Below, one piece after another: positions 49,451-58,144 of a stretch of DNA of 64,000 bases. A program made the position numbers and the translations under genes. How positions within the stretch are numbered: the first letter of the stretch is position 1; the number at the start of each line of letters is the position of its first letter. This DNA is from NCEH01 sp043195095. Lineage in GTDB: Bacteria; Pseudomonadota; Alphaproteobacteria; Rhizobiales; Xanthobacteraceae. The stretch lies in the NCBI RefSeq assembly GCF_043195095.1, contig NZ_JBAFWN010000003.1; one strand, written 5' to 3'. The notes below the pieces were generated by a model. The model was not told where the DNA came from. It searched no databases and saw only the letters and a list, made by a program, of their open reading frames with translations.

Positions 49451-49933
49451 TCAGCGCAGGGTCAGGTCGGCGACGCCGAGGGCGAGATTGACGCCGGTCT
49501 GGGCTTCAACCGACAGCGGCTGGAGCGCGATGGTGTTGCGCGAGCCACCGACCAGCGCGTTGGCGCCGAGGCCGACGCCGAAGGCGGCGTTGGCGGAAGC
49601 GCCCACATAGGTGCCGCGCAGGTCGTTCGGGCTGATCTTGCGGGTCGGCGCGAGCACCGTCCACATCAAGGTGCCCTGGCCGTTCACGCCGATATCCAGG
49701 CCGAAGCGGCGCACGGTGCCGGTGTAGGACGCGCGGGGAACGTGGCGGCTCGCCGGACGCAGGGTGCAGGACATTTCGCGGATCGAACCGATGATGAACG
49801 CCACGTTCGGCGCCATCTGGCAGACCAGGGTCCCGACCTGGATGCGGGACTGGGCAGCGGCCGGCGCGGCGCCGAGCGCGAGGGCGGACGCAGCCAGAGC
49901 GGCAGCGAAGCCGGCCTTCAGAGCAATCTTCAT
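49451..49933 (-). CDS. DUF992 secreted protein (paralogue 3)
   Basis: 160 residues from the ATG at 49933 (GGAGGAAG eight bases upstream). A signal peptide (AAALAASALALGAAPAAAQ) and DUF992 domain: VGTLVCQMAPNVAFIIGSIR, EMSCTLR, GTVRRFGLDIGVNGQGTLMW, GASANAAFGVGLGANALVGG and ALQPLSVEAQTGVNLALGV. Strong similarity to paralogue 2 (many identical runs) supports tandem duplication. It is the first gene in the direction of transcription. Confidence 0.9.
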   Translation of the reverse strand: MKIALKAGFAAALAASALALGAAPAAAQSRIQVGTLVCQMAPNVAFIIGSIREMSCTLRPASRHVPRASYTGTVRRFGLDIGVNGQGTLMWTVLAPTRKISPNDLRGTYVGASANAAFGVGLGANALVGGSRNTIALQPLSVEAQTGVNLALGVADLTLR

Positions 49934-50047
49934 GATGTGCTTCCTCCAATAAAACGCCAGCAAGCGGGGGGGCAACGCCGGCGCCGTTAAGCCTTAGCCT
50001 GGACCAAGTGTTCCGCCAACGCTTACGAAAGGCTCAGGTTCCATGCC

Positions 50048-50079
50048 GGGCGCGCGGATCTTGAAGATTCCGCGCGCCC
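50048..50079. other. Strong palindrome between aatA and the DUF992 cluster
   Basis: Perfect 11-bp stem GGGCGCGCGGA (50048-50058) and TCCGCGCGCCC (50069-50079) with a loop that can itself pair. It lies 37 bp after the aminotransferase stop. Without a T run it is at best a weak terminator. Confidence 0.45.
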
Positions 50080-50115
50080 TGCGACGAATAAGTCACGCCT
50101 GGCTTATGGCAAGGC

Positions 50116-51318
50116 TCAGCTGAGCGCCCCGCAGAAGCGCTGGATGCGCGTGCAGGCTTCTTCCAAGGCCGAGGTCGCGGTCGCATACGAGATGCGGAAT
50201 GCCGGGCCGAGGCCGAAGGCCGAGCCGTGCACCACCGCCACGTTTTCCGCCTCCAGCAATTCGGTCGCGAAGTCCTCGTCGTTGGCGATCACCTTGCCCG
50301 ACGGGGCCTTTTTGCCGATGGCGCCGGAGCAGAACGGGAACACGTAGAACGCGCCCTCCGGCTTGGGGCAGGTGAGGCCCTTCGCCTGGTTGAGCATGGA
50401 CACCACGAGGTCGCGCCGCTCCTTGAACACCGCATTGTTGCGGGGAATGAAGTCCTGCGGCCCGTTCAGCGCTTCCACCGCCGCCCATTGGGCGATCGAG
50501 GAGGGGTTGGACGTGGACTGCGACTGAAGCGTGCCCATGGCCTTGATGAGCGCCTCCGGCCCGGCCGCATAGCCGATGCGCCAGCCGGTCATGCAATAGG
50601 CCTTCGACACGCCGTTCAGCGTGAGCGTGCGGTCATACAGGCTCGGCTCCACCTGGGCCGGGGTGGCGAACTTGAAGTCGTCATAGACGAGGTGCTCGTA
50701 CATGTCGTCGGTGAGGATCCAGACATGGGGATGGCGCACCAGCACGTCGGTGATGGCCTTCAACTCGTCATGGGTATAGGCGGCGCCCGAGGGGTTGGAC
50801 GGCGAGTTGAAGATCAGCCACTTGGTCTTGGGCGTGATGGCGGCTTCCAGCACATCGGCGCGCAGCTTGAAATTGTCTTCCAGCGTGGTGGGCACGCTCA
50901 CCGGCGTGCCGCCGCAGAATTCCACGATGTCGGGATAGCTCACCCAGTACGGCGCCGGGATGATCACTTCGTCGCCGGGGCCGACGGTGGCCACCAGCGC
51001 GTTGAACAGCACCTGCTTGCCGCCGGTGCCGACCGACACCTGGCTCGCCTTGTAGGTGAGGCCGTTGTCGCGCTTGAACTTGGCGACGATGGCGGCCTTC
51101 AGCTCGGGAATGCCGTCGACCGCGGTATAGCGCGTCTCGCCGCGGCGAATGGCGGCGATGGCCGCTTCCTTGATGTTCTCGGGGGTCTCGAAGTCCGGCT
51201 CGCCGGCGCTGAGCGCGATCACGTCGCGGCCGGCCGCTTTCAGCTCCCGCGCCTTGTTGGAGATGGAGATGGTCGGCGAGGGCTTGATGCGCATCAAAGC
51301 GGGCGAAAGGAGGCTCAT
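50116..51318 (-). CDS. Aspartate aminotransferase, class I PLP family
   Basis: 400 residues from the ATG at 51318 (AGGAGGCTC... GGAGG seven bases upstream). SAGEPDFETPENIKEAAI, TGGKQVLFNALVATV, FNSPSNPSGAAYTHDELKAI and the PLP lysine in LNGVSKAYCMTGWRIGY are signatures of subgroup I-gamma aspartate/prephenate aminotransferases, as in rhizobial AatA. It exchanges amino groups between aspartate and 2-oxoglutarate; some relatives also use prephenate. The frame opens further upstream to 51612, but that part lacks family sequence. Confidence 0.95.
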   Translation of the reverse strand: MSLLSPALMRIKPSPTISISNKARELKAAGRDVIALSAGEPDFETPENIKEAAIAAIRRGETRYTAVDGIPELKAAIVAKFKRDNGLTYKASQVSVGTGGKQVLFNALVATVGPGDEVIIPAPYWVSYPDIVEFCGGTPVSVPTTLEDNFKLRADVLEAAITPKTKWLIFNSPSNPSGAAYTHDELKAITDVLVRHPHVWILTDDMYEHLVYDDFKFATPAQVEPSLYDRTLTLNGVSKAYCMTGWRIGYAAGPEALIKAMGTLQSQSTSNPSSIAQWAAVEALNGPQDFIPRNNAVFKERRDLVVSMLNQAKGLTCPKPEGAFYVFPFCSGAIGKKAPSGKVIANDEDFATELLEAENVAVVHGSAFGLGPAFRISYATATSALEEACTRIQRFCGALS

Positions 51319-51584
51319 GGCCTTTGACTCCGGACGCAGGCCGGCGGTGCCGCACGCGAATGCGCTGGTGCCGTCGGACGCGAAGGGTGAGACGAAGCGC
51401 CGGTCCGCCGCGAGGCAGGCCGGCATGCGGCACTTTATTAGTCGAGGGCGATTTCCCGAACAAGCAAGCATTGTGAATGGGTGGGCCGCAATGCACTGAT
51501 GGATTGCCGGCGCACTACCTTCCGGCCCGTCTTGCGAGGCGCCGCGCAAGCCTCCATCTAGGCGGGGGCCGAGAGGGAAACGCC

Positions 51585-52211
51585 GTGCTGACGCTCTATT
51601 CCACCCAGGCATCGGGGAATTCCTACAAGGTGCGCATGCTGCTGGCCAAGCTCGGCCTGCCGTTCCGCCTGACCGAGGTGGATATCCTCTCCGGCGAGCA
51701 CCGCACCCCCGAATTCCTGGCCAAGAACGCCGATGGCCGCCTGCCGCTGCTGGAGCTGCCCGGCGGCGCGACGCTCGCCGAGTCGAACGCGATTCTGTTC
51801 TATCTCGCCGACGGCACGCCCTTGCTGCCCGCAGCGCCCCTGGCCCGGGCGGAGACCCTGCGCTGGATGTTCTTCGAGCAGAACAACCACGAGCCCGGCA
51901 TCGGCCAGGCCCGATTCTGGCTCCAGCAGGTGCGGGGCGGGCGCGAATTGCGCACCCATGACATCGACCGCTGGATGGAGGAGGGCTATGGCGCGCTCAC
52001 CGTCATGGAACGCCATCTTGAAGGCCGCGATTTCTTCGTCGGCGACGGGCTGACCATCGCCGATATCGCGCTCTACGCCCATACGCACGTTGCCCATGAA
52101 GGCGAGTTCGATCTTTCCCCCTTCGCCGCCGTGCGGCGGTGGCTGAAGCGGGTGGCGCGCGAGCCCGACCATGTGGAAATTTCCTGGCGCCCGCTGGAAA
52201 AGGCAGCCTGA
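51585..52211 (+). CDS. Glutathione S-transferase family protein
   Basis: 208 residues from a GTG at 51585 (GAGAGGGA upstream). LTLYSTQASGNSYKVRMLLA places a Ser-rich active site, ADGRLPLLELPGGATLAESN holds the cis-Pro and the glutathione-binding ES pair, and the C-terminal helical domain has GDGLTIADIALYAHTHVA. It diverges from aatA. The length is typical. Substrate unknown. Confidence 0.92.
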   Translation: MLTLYSTQASGNSYKVRMLLAKLGLPFRLTEVDILSGEHRTPEFLAKNADGRLPLLELPGGATLAESNAILFYLADGTPLLPAAPLARAETLRWMFFEQNNHEPGIGQARFWLQQVRGGRELRTHDIDRWMEEGYGALTVMERHLEGRDFFVGDGLTIADIALYAHTHVAHEGEFDLSPFAAVRRWLKRVAREPDHVEISWRPLEKAA

Positions 52212-52300
52212 GGCAAGCTCCGCTCGGTAATGTGAGCTTGCACGCCGGGGCCGAACGGCGCAGGGGCTACAACTTTATCCTACGGCATGGATCGCGCCTG

Positions 52301-52316
52301 CGTGATCTAAGTCACG
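52301..52316. promoter_or_regulatory. Crp/Fnr-like palindrome
   Basis: CGTGA-N6-TCACG (52301-52305, 52312-52316) has perfect 5-bp arms at the 6-bp spacing of Crp-type sites (TGTGA-N6-TCACA), with the outer base changed. It lies about 140 bp before the small membrane protein gene. The match is short and could be chance. Confidence 0.35.
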
Positions 52317-52458
52317 AAAACGCCACGCTTATTCCAGCACCTGCCGTCGCGTCGCCACAATCGCGGCTTGCTTGGAAGGCAACTTTTGGTGAGTCGCAGG
52401 GAACCGATTCGCGGCATTCCCGCTTCTAGAGGTTAGTCGAACCGTCCGAGGCGAAGCG

Positions 52459-52821
52459 ATGTCTGAGTTTCGTGAGTTTGCCGTTCTTGAGAATGGCGTG
52501 TCCTCCGCCGATCCCGAGGCCCTGGCGCGCGCGGTGCGCAATCACAAGGCGGGCGATGCCCTCGCACAGGTCGCGCTCACGATTGCGTTGATGTTGGCGA
52601 TTTGCGCCGTAACCGTGGTACTGTCGTTCGATCGCGCAAGCGCATCGGTTCTCAACGCCGCGGAGGCGACAATGTCCAGCTCGCTCCTCTCCAGTTCGCT
52701 TCTCTCCCTCTCGCTGTTCGGCCTCGTGGCCCTGGCGGGTGCCGCCCTTCTCGCGCGTCTGCGCGCGCCGCGTCCCCAGCCCGTGCCGGTGCGCGCCGAT
52801 CGTCGGCGCCTGCCGCGCTGA
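52459..52821 (+). CDS. Small membrane protein, unrecognised
   Basis: 120 residues. A polar N-terminus (MSEFREFAVLENGVSSADPE) precedes one membrane helix (VALTIALMLAICAVTVVLS), a Ser-rich stretch, a second helix (LLSLSLFGLVALAGAALLA) and an Arg/Pro-rich tail. The ATG at 52459 has GAGG eight bases upstream, and a terminator hairpin follows 44 bp after the stop. No family recognised. Confidence 0.65.
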   Translation: MSEFREFAVLENGVSSADPEALARAVRNHKAGDALAQVALTIALMLAICAVTVVLSFDRASASVLNAAEATMSSSLLSSSLLSLSLFGLVALAGAALLARLRAPRPQPVPVRADRRRLPR

Positions 52822-52864
52822 GCGTGGGATCTGCCGGATCGTTCGATGGGTTGTTAAAGCTTCG

Positions 52865-52890
52865 GCGCGGCCACGCATGGCCGCGCTTTT
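52865..52890 (+). terminator. Rho-independent terminator after the small membrane protein
   Basis: Perfect 9-bp stem GCGCGGCCA (52865-52873) and TGGCCGCGC (52878-52886), CGCA loop, then TTTT. It lies 44 bp past the stop codon. Confidence 0.75.
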
Positions 52891-52927
52891 CCACATGAGA
52901 CGCGCAGAGCCGCCCCCCGCCTGATCT

Positions 52928-53278
52928 TCAGAATTTGTGGAAGATGAAAAAGGCGCCAAAGGCGATGAAGCTGAACCCCACCGCGTGGTTCCAGCCCAGC
53001 GGCTCCTTCAGATACAGCACCGAAAATCCCGCGAACACCAGCAGCGTGATGACCTCCTGCATGGTCTTGAGCTGCGCGGTCGAATAGGCCCCGGACCCGA
53101 TGCGGTTCGCCGGCACCGCGAGGCAATATTCAAAGAAGGCAATGGCCCAGCTCGCGACGATCGCAATCAGGATCGGCGCGGATTTGTATTTGAGATGGCC
53201 GTACCAGGCGAACGTCATGAACACGTTGGAGGCGATCAGCAGGCCGATCGGCAGGAGCGCGGTGGCGGAAAACGGCAT
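52928..53278 (-). CDS. Small DMT-family membrane protein (DUF486)
   Basis: 116 residues from the ATG at 53278. Four membrane helices: LLPIGLLIASNVFMTFAWYG, APILIAIVASWAIAFFEYCL, VITLLVFAGFSVLYLKEPLG and HAVGFSFIAFGAFFIFHK. YKSAPILIAIVASWAIAFFE, MQEVITLLVFAGFSVLYL and WNHAVGF match the DUF486 branch of the drug/metabolite transporter superfamily as I recall it. Substrate unknown. A frame in 53279-53311 is unlikely to be used. Confidence 0.9.
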   Translation of the reverse strand: MPFSATALLPIGLLIASNVFMTFAWYGHLKYKSAPILIAIVASWAIAFFEYCLAVPANRIGSGAYSTAQLKTMQEVITLLVFAGFSVLYLKEPLGWNHAVGFSFIAFGAFFIFHKF

Positions 53279-53435
53279 GGCGGTTCCATCTGGAGATAAG
53301 CGGACCCGCAAGCCGCGGGCGGGCGAGATTAGCCGGGGTTCTGGTTGTGTTGAGGTGTTTCTATACCGATAAATTTACATTCCCCCGATCCTTTGCTGGC
53401 ACTACACTTCAACCTCCAGGACCGAGGCGAAGTGG

Positions 53436-54683
53436 GTGTGGCGTAAAGTGGACGGAGTAACGCTCTGGGGGGAAAGCCCTTTATTCAAGCTTGTGGACGC
53501 GGCGCTCCTGGTGCTTTGGGACGTGTCCATGACGATCGAGGCGGCCAATCCGGCGGCGGCGCGATTGCTGGGCCCCGCTCTCTGCACGCTGCCGTGCGCG
53601 GCGGCAATCCTCGGCCCCACCGTGCCGCTGGCCCTCAGCACGGTCCTCCAGGGCGCCAAGCTGCGCGCCGAGACCCATGCGGTGCTGCGCCTGCCGTGTC
53701 GCACCGCCCATGGCAACCGCACGCTGACCTTCTCCCTTTCCGCCTTGCCCGAGGCGCCGGGCCGCTGGCTTGCCACCGTGACCCCCGCCGTGGTGGGGCA
53801 GGGCGATTGGCCGGGTTCCTTCGCCGAAATCCTGCATGCGCTTCCGGTCGGCGTCGAGCTGTATGACCGGGACCTCAACGCGCTGTTCTACAACAAGGCA
53901 TCCGACGAGCTGTTCCTGTACCAGGAGCATGCGGTGGTGCATTTCGAAGATTGGTGGGTTCTCGGCTTTCCCGATCCGCAGGTGCGGGCGCGGGTGGTGG
54001 AGGAATGGCACCAGCTCATGGCCGCCGCCGAGCGTGAGCCGGATTCCATCCATCAGACCGAATGGGTGGTGCGCTGCCGCGACGGCATGGACCGGGCGGT
54101 GCAGTTCCGCTTTCGCTGGGTGGGACAGACCTATGTGCTGGTGGTGTCGGACGTGACCGCACAGCGTCAGCTCGAACAGGATCTGCGGCGCCTCGCGGGC
54201 TCCGATCCGCTGACCGGCTTGCTCAACCGCCGGCGGTTCCTGGAGCAGGCGGAAGCGGTGTTTTCCACCCCTCGGGAGGCGGGCGCCCTCTCGATGCTGA
54301 TGCTGGACATCGACCATTTCAAATCCATCAACGATGCCCATGGTCATGCCGCCGGGGATGCGGTGATTTCCATCGTCGCCGAACTGTGCCGGCGCGTGCT
54401 GCGGGGCGAGGATGCCATCGCGCGCATGGGCGGGGAGGAATTCGCGGTGCTCATGCCGCAGGCGGGGCCGCAGATGGCGCTGACGCTCGCCGACCGGCTG
54501 ATCGCCGAAGTCTCGCGCGCGCCGGTGGAGGTGGAAGGCCGGTCGATTGCCGTGCAGCTCAGCATCGGCGGCACCGCGCGCAGCGCCGAGGATCGCAGCG
54601 TGTTCGACGTGCTCGCCCGCGCCGATCGCGCCCTTTATGCCGCCAAGCATGGCGGGCGCAACCGCGCGATCTTCATGTCATAG
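53436..54683 (+). CDS. Diguanylate cyclase with PAS-like sensory region
   Basis: 415 residues. N-terminal half (1-245) has no membrane helix and resembles two PAS domains (ALLVLWDVSMTIEAANPAAA; ALPVGVELYDRDLNALFYNK). The C-terminal GGDEF domain (about 250-410) has DPLTGLLNRRRFLEQAEAVF, LMLDIDHFKSINDAHGHAAG and the active site MGGEEFAVL, with an Asp-rich inhibitory site not obvious. It should make cyclic di-GMP, which usually favours sessile life over motility. The start is GTG at 53436 with GAGGCGA upstream. Not linked to the flagellar genes. Confidence 0.92.
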   Translation: MWRKVDGVTLWGESPLFKLVDAALLVLWDVSMTIEAANPAAARLLGPALCTLPCAAAILGPTVPLALSTVLQGAKLRAETHAVLRLPCRTAHGNRTLTFSLSALPEAPGRWLATVTPAVVGQGDWPGSFAEILHALPVGVELYDRDLNALFYNKASDELFLYQEHAVVHFEDWWVLGFPDPQVRARVVEEWHQLMAAAEREPDSIHQTEWVVRCRDGMDRAVQFRFRWVGQTYVLVVSDVTAQRQLEQDLRRLAGSDPLTGLLNRRRFLEQAEAVFSTPREAGALSMLMLDIDHFKSINDAHGHAAGDAVISIVAELCRRVLRGEDAIARMGGEEFAVLMPQAGPQMALTLADRLIAEVSRAPVEVEGRSIAVQLSIGGTARSAEDRSVFDVLARADRALYAAKHGGRNRAIFMS

Positions 54684-54734
54684 GCTTCAGGTGATGGGCC
54701 GCGCCCGCGCGGATGCGGGCGGGCCGTGGGCCGC

Positions 54735-55913
54735 TCACTGAGCGGCGGAGCCGGATCTGGGCGGCGGAATGACGCGCACGGGCCGCTGGCCGGGCTGCTC
54801 GGCCGCAGGGGCCAATGGCGCCACCGCCGTCGGTGGCACGGGGTCGAGCGGCGCCGCGGCGGGGCGCGAGGGCGTCGCGGCCGCGGCCTTGCCCTTGGCG
54901 CCAGCGGTTGCCGGATCGCCGGCCGGGCGGGGCTGGGACATTTCCTTCGCCTGTTCCTCGGTCACGAGGATGTCGCCCTTCTGCAGGGTGGAGGAATCCT
55001 CCAGCCCCGAGAGCGCCTGCGACCAGGATTGCCCGGGCGCCCGGCAGGAGCAGGATGGCACCAGCTGCTTGCGATACATCAGCGCCGTCGGCAGCGACAT
55101 ATAGGGCTTGCCGGTGATCGAGGTCGCCTGCTGGATGTCCTCGCCGGGATTGCGATAGCTGAACAGCTGCGCTTCGGTCGCCGGGCACAGGCGCCGGCAC
55201 TGGGCATCGTCGCTGGCGAAGCGCGAGGGCACGGTCGCATACGAGATGGGGAAATAGAAACCGTCGCAGGTGCGCACGCACACGGTGCGATAGGTGGAGG
55301 ATTTCGGCAGGTCCATCGGCGCGACGTCGAGGCCGGGACCGCCTTCCTCCGGCTCGCTGTTCACGGGGCCGCCGAACAGGGCCTCGAAGAAATTGCGCTG
55401 GCGCGGCGGCTGGCGCTGCGCCGGCTGGCCCGCGCCCATGGCCTGGGCGGCGGCGCGATATTGCTGGCCGCAATTAGCCTGCGCGAGGGCCAGGATCAGC
55501 TGGCGGCGCTGGCCGTCATCGCCGCCGCCGCGATCGGCGCTGGCGATGGAGGCGCGCAGGCGGGAAATCTGGTCGTCGATGACATCGCACTGGGGCGGAC
55601 GCGGCGGCCCCTGGAAGATGAAGAAGCCGCGCGGCGCATCGCAACTCATCTGCTTGGCCTGGCTGGTCAGCCGGTCCAGGTCGCTGCGCATGCGCGCCAG
55701 CTGCGCCGCGCGCCCGTTATTGGGGTCGTTGGTGCTGCGGTCGAGCGAGGCGAGGGCGCCTTCCAATTGCACGCAGCTGGGGCCGGCGGCCTGCGCCTGC
55801 TGGCCGCCACCATAGCCGGGGGGCGGCGCCCCATAGCTCTGGCCGGGGGCCTGCGCCACGGCGGGGCCGGACATGAGGGCCAGACAAAGGCCGAACACGC
55901 GAACCGATTTCAT
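54735..55913 (-). CDS. DUF2865 secreted protein
   Basis: 392 residues from the ATG at 55913. A signal peptide (VFGLCLALMSGPAVAQA), a low-complexity Gly/Gln/Pro segment, and a core typical of DUF2865: YRTVCVRTCDGFYFPISYAT, DDAQCRRLCPATEAQLFSYR, NPGEDIQQATSITGKPYMSL and YRKQLVPSCSCRAPGQSWSQ, followed by an Ala/Pro-rich tail. Many cysteines (CVQL, CDAP, CDVI, CGQQ, CVRTC, CRRLC, CSC) suggest disulphides in the periplasm. Function not known. Common in Hyphomicrobiales. Confidence 0.88.
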   Translation of the reverse strand: MKSVRVFGLCLALMSGPAVAQAPGQSYGAPPPGYGGGQQAQAAGPSCVQLEGALASLDRSTNDPNNGRAAQLARMRSDLDRLTSQAKQMSCDAPRGFFIFQGPPRPPQCDVIDDQISRLRASIASADRGGGDDGQRRQLILALAQANCGQQYRAAAQAMGAGQPAQRQPPRQRNFFEALFGGPVNSEPEEGGPGLDVAPMDLPKSSTYRTVCVRTCDGFYFPISYATVPSRFASDDAQCRRLCPATEAQLFSYRNPGEDIQQATSITGKPYMSLPTALMYRKQLVPSCSCRAPGQSWSQALSGLEDSSTLQKGDILVTEEQAKEMSQPRPAGDPATAGAKGKAAAATPSRPAAAPLDPVPPTAVAPLAPAAEQPGQRPVRVIPPPRSGSAAQ

Positions 55914-56025
55914 TCTCAACCCTGTTCGGACCCACCCAGGCCGATCACCAAGCGCCCTTATAGCGCCATTCGGGGCGGTCAATGGTGACGAAAGTTTGAT
56001 CGTTGCGGGAAAAGTCCGCCCGGCC

Positions 56026-57129
56026 TCACGAACGCCCGCGCATGCGGATGTTGAAGCTGTCGTAGGAATATTCCGCGATCTGCCACCACAGCAGCTGCTC
56101 GGAGCGGATGCTGACCAGGCTGTCCAGGGCTTGCTTGAAGCTCGGATTCTGCGCCGCGAGCGTGTTGTAAAGCTCGAACGAGGCCTTGTAGCCCGCTTCC
56201 ATGATGGGCGTGGAGAAGGCGCGCAGCTCCGCGCCCTGCTGCACCAGCCGGCGCAAGGCGGGCGGGTTCACGGCATCATATTTCGCCAGCATCCAATTGT
56301 TCGCGGCTTCGCAGGCATTGGCGAGAATCGCCTGGTAATGCTTGGGCAGCTTGTCCCACTGGTCCTTGTTGATGAGCAGGTGGAGCATGGCCCCGCCTTC
56401 CCACCAGCCGGGGTAATAATAATATTTCGCCACCTTCACGAGGCCGAGCTTCTCGTCGTCATAGGGGCCGACGAACTCGGCCGCGTCGATGGTGCCCCGC
56501 TCCAGCGCGGGATAGACGTCGCTCGGCGGCAATTGCTGCGGCACCACGCCGAGCTTGGCGAGAACCTGCCCGCCAATGCCGCCGATGCGGAATTTCAGCC
56601 CCTTCAGGTCCTCGAGCGTATTGATCTCCTTGCGGAAGAAACCGCCCATCTGGGTGCCGGAATTGCCCATGGGAATGCCGAGCGTGTTATATTTGGCCAA
56701 CACGCCGTTGATGATGTCGGCGCCGCCGCTGAAGAACCACCAGGAATGCTGCTGGCGCGAATTGAAGCCGAACGGCACGCCGGTGCCGAAGGCGAGCGTG
56801 GGGTCCTTGCCGATATAGAAATATGTGGCGCTCTGGGCGCATTCCACCGTGCCGTTCTGCACCGCGTCCAGCGCCTGGAGGCCGGGCACGATCTCGCCGG
56901 CGGGAAAGGTCTGGATCTGGAACTTGCCGTCGGTGGCCTCGCTCACCATTTTCGACAGCGTCTGCGCGGTGCCGAAGATGGTATCGAGCGAACGTGGGAA
57001 CGAAGAGGTCAGGCGCCACTTTACCTCAGGCTGGCTCTGCGCCAGGGCGGGCATGGCCAGCGTGGTGGCTGCGGTCGCGGCGATCGCGGTGCCGGAAGCG
57101 CCGAGGAAACGGCGGCGTGCGGTATCCAT
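56026..57129 (-). CDS. TRAP transporter solute-binding protein, TakP-like
   Basis: 367 residues from the ATG at 57129 (AGGAG upstream). A Tat signal (RRRFLGASGTAIAATAATTL) and mature domain: WRLTSSFPRSLDTIFGTAQT, EATDGKFQIQTFPAGEIVPG, LQALDAVQNGTVECAQSATY, GLKFRIGGIGGQVLAKLGVV, FVGPYDDEKLGLVKVAKYYY and YPGWWEGGAM. I recall strong similarity to TakP of Rhodobacter, which binds 2-oxoacids such as pyruvate. The two membrane subunits (DctQ/DctM) are absent here, so it is an orphan binding protein. Substrate assignment is by recall. Confidence 0.92.
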   Translation of the reverse strand: MDTARRRFLGASGTAIAATAATTLAMPALAQSQPEVKWRLTSSFPRSLDTIFGTAQTLSKMVSEATDGKFQIQTFPAGEIVPGLQALDAVQNGTVECAQSATYFYIGKDPTLAFGTGVPFGFNSRQQHSWWFFSGGADIINGVLAKYNTLGIPMGNSGTQMGGFFRKEINTLEDLKGLKFRIGGIGGQVLAKLGVVPQQLPPSDVYPALERGTIDAAEFVGPYDDEKLGLVKVAKYYYYPGWWEGGAMLHLLINKDQWDKLPKHYQAILANACEAANNWMLAKYDAVNPPALRRLVQQGAELRAFSTPIMEAGYKASFELYNTLAAQNPSFKQALDSLVSIRSEQLLWWQIAEYSYDSFNIRMRGRS

Positions 57130-57286
57130 GGGGATCTCCTGGGCGTCTTCGTTCTTATGTCTTGGTTTGGGGCGTCTTGATTTTGTCGCGGGAGAGGTGT
57201 CACGACGGGGCGGTGGCGTCAATCGCGACGTCTGCCCGCCGCATCGCAGCATCGTGAACCCCCGCCTTTCTGTGAGGATTGAGCTT

Positions 57287-57799
57287 ATGTTTCGGCCGAC
57301 CTGGATTGCCGCTTTGCTGGCGCTCGCCATTGCCGCTCCGTCCGCGGTGCGCGCGCAGGAGCCGGACCTGATCTTCAAGAAGTCCACGGTGTGGAAATTC
57401 CTGACCCCCGACGACAAGCTCGCGGTCTATGGGGTCGACGATCCGGTGGTGTCGGGCGTTGCCTGCCATTACACGACGCCGGAAAAGGGCGGCCTTTCCG
57501 GCATGGTCGGGGTGGCCGAGCAGACCTCCGACATTTCGCTCGCCTGCCGGCAGGTCGGGCCGATCTCGTTCACGAAAAAGTTCGAGCAGGGCGACGTGGT
57601 GTTCCGCGAGAGCCGCTCCTTCTTCTTCAAGAAGATGCAGATCGTGCGGGGCTGCGATACCAAGCGCAACGTGCTGGTGTATCTGGTCTATACCGACAAG
57701 CTGATCGACGGCAGCCCGAAGAATTCAACCTCCACCGTGCCGATCATGCCCTGGGGCACCACCGGCGAGGTGCCGCGCTGCGCCGACTTTCTGAAATAG
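57287..57799 (+). CDS. creA: CreA family protein
   Basis: 170 residues. A signal peptide (AALLALAIAAPSAVRAQEPD) precedes a mature domain of about 147 residues: LIFKKSTVWKFLTPDDKLAV, VDDPVVSGVACHYTTPEKGG, EQTSDISLACRQVGPISF and TDKLIDGSPKNSTSTVPIMP, matching CreA. Two pairs of cysteines are present. The function of CreA is not established. ATG at 57287 has GAGG about ten bases upstream. It diverges from the TRAP gene. Confidence 0.95.
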   Translation: MFRPTWIAALLALAIAAPSAVRAQEPDLIFKKSTVWKFLTPDDKLAVYGVDDPVVSGVACHYTTPEKGGLSGMVGVAEQTSDISLACRQVGPISFTKKFEQGDVVFRESRSFFFKKMQIVRGCDTKRNVLVYLVYTDKLIDGSPKNSTSTVPIMPWGTTGEVPRCADFLK

Positions 57800-58144
57800 C
57801 GCGGGCCGGCGCTTGCGACGCGCCCGTCTGGCATGGCTGACGCGTGCGTGGATGAACGTCAGCCGAGGACCAATCGACATTCATGGATTGACGCGATTGC
57901 AACAGAGCATTGTCATGCACGGGCTTGTCCCGTGCATCCACGCGGTACCGCTGGTGCTGGCTTTTCAAGGCGGGCGCGGGCGGCCCGGCGTGGGTGGCCG
58001 GGACACGCCCGGCCATGACGGCCGGTGCAAGAAGACAATCGCACGCCTGCCGTCAGGCTCCTCGATGATCTGCAGGCCGCTGAATGTCGAATGGCTCTAG
58101 GGGCACGTCAGAGTGTCAGCGCGCCAGCGTTCGGCGCGTGCGGT
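57800..58144. other. Intergenic gap with a pair of REP-like palindromes
   Basis: No gene visible in about 345 bp. The stretch holds ATGCACGGG/CCCGTGCAT (57915-57923, 57929-57937) and, in the opposite orientation, TGGCCGGG/CCCGGCCA (57995-58002, 58008-58015), each with a five-nt loop. The loop and flanking bases match the recurrent GTCATG...CGGGCTTGTCCCG...CATCCACG type I know from alphaproteobacterial genomes; the second copy is its inverse. Both lie between convergent genes. Confidence 0.75.

Noticed and set aside
53397..53411. Possible sigma-54 promoter (TGGCAC...) before the diguanylate cyclase
   Set aside because: The -12 element reads TTCA and lacks the essential GC, so it fails the consensus.
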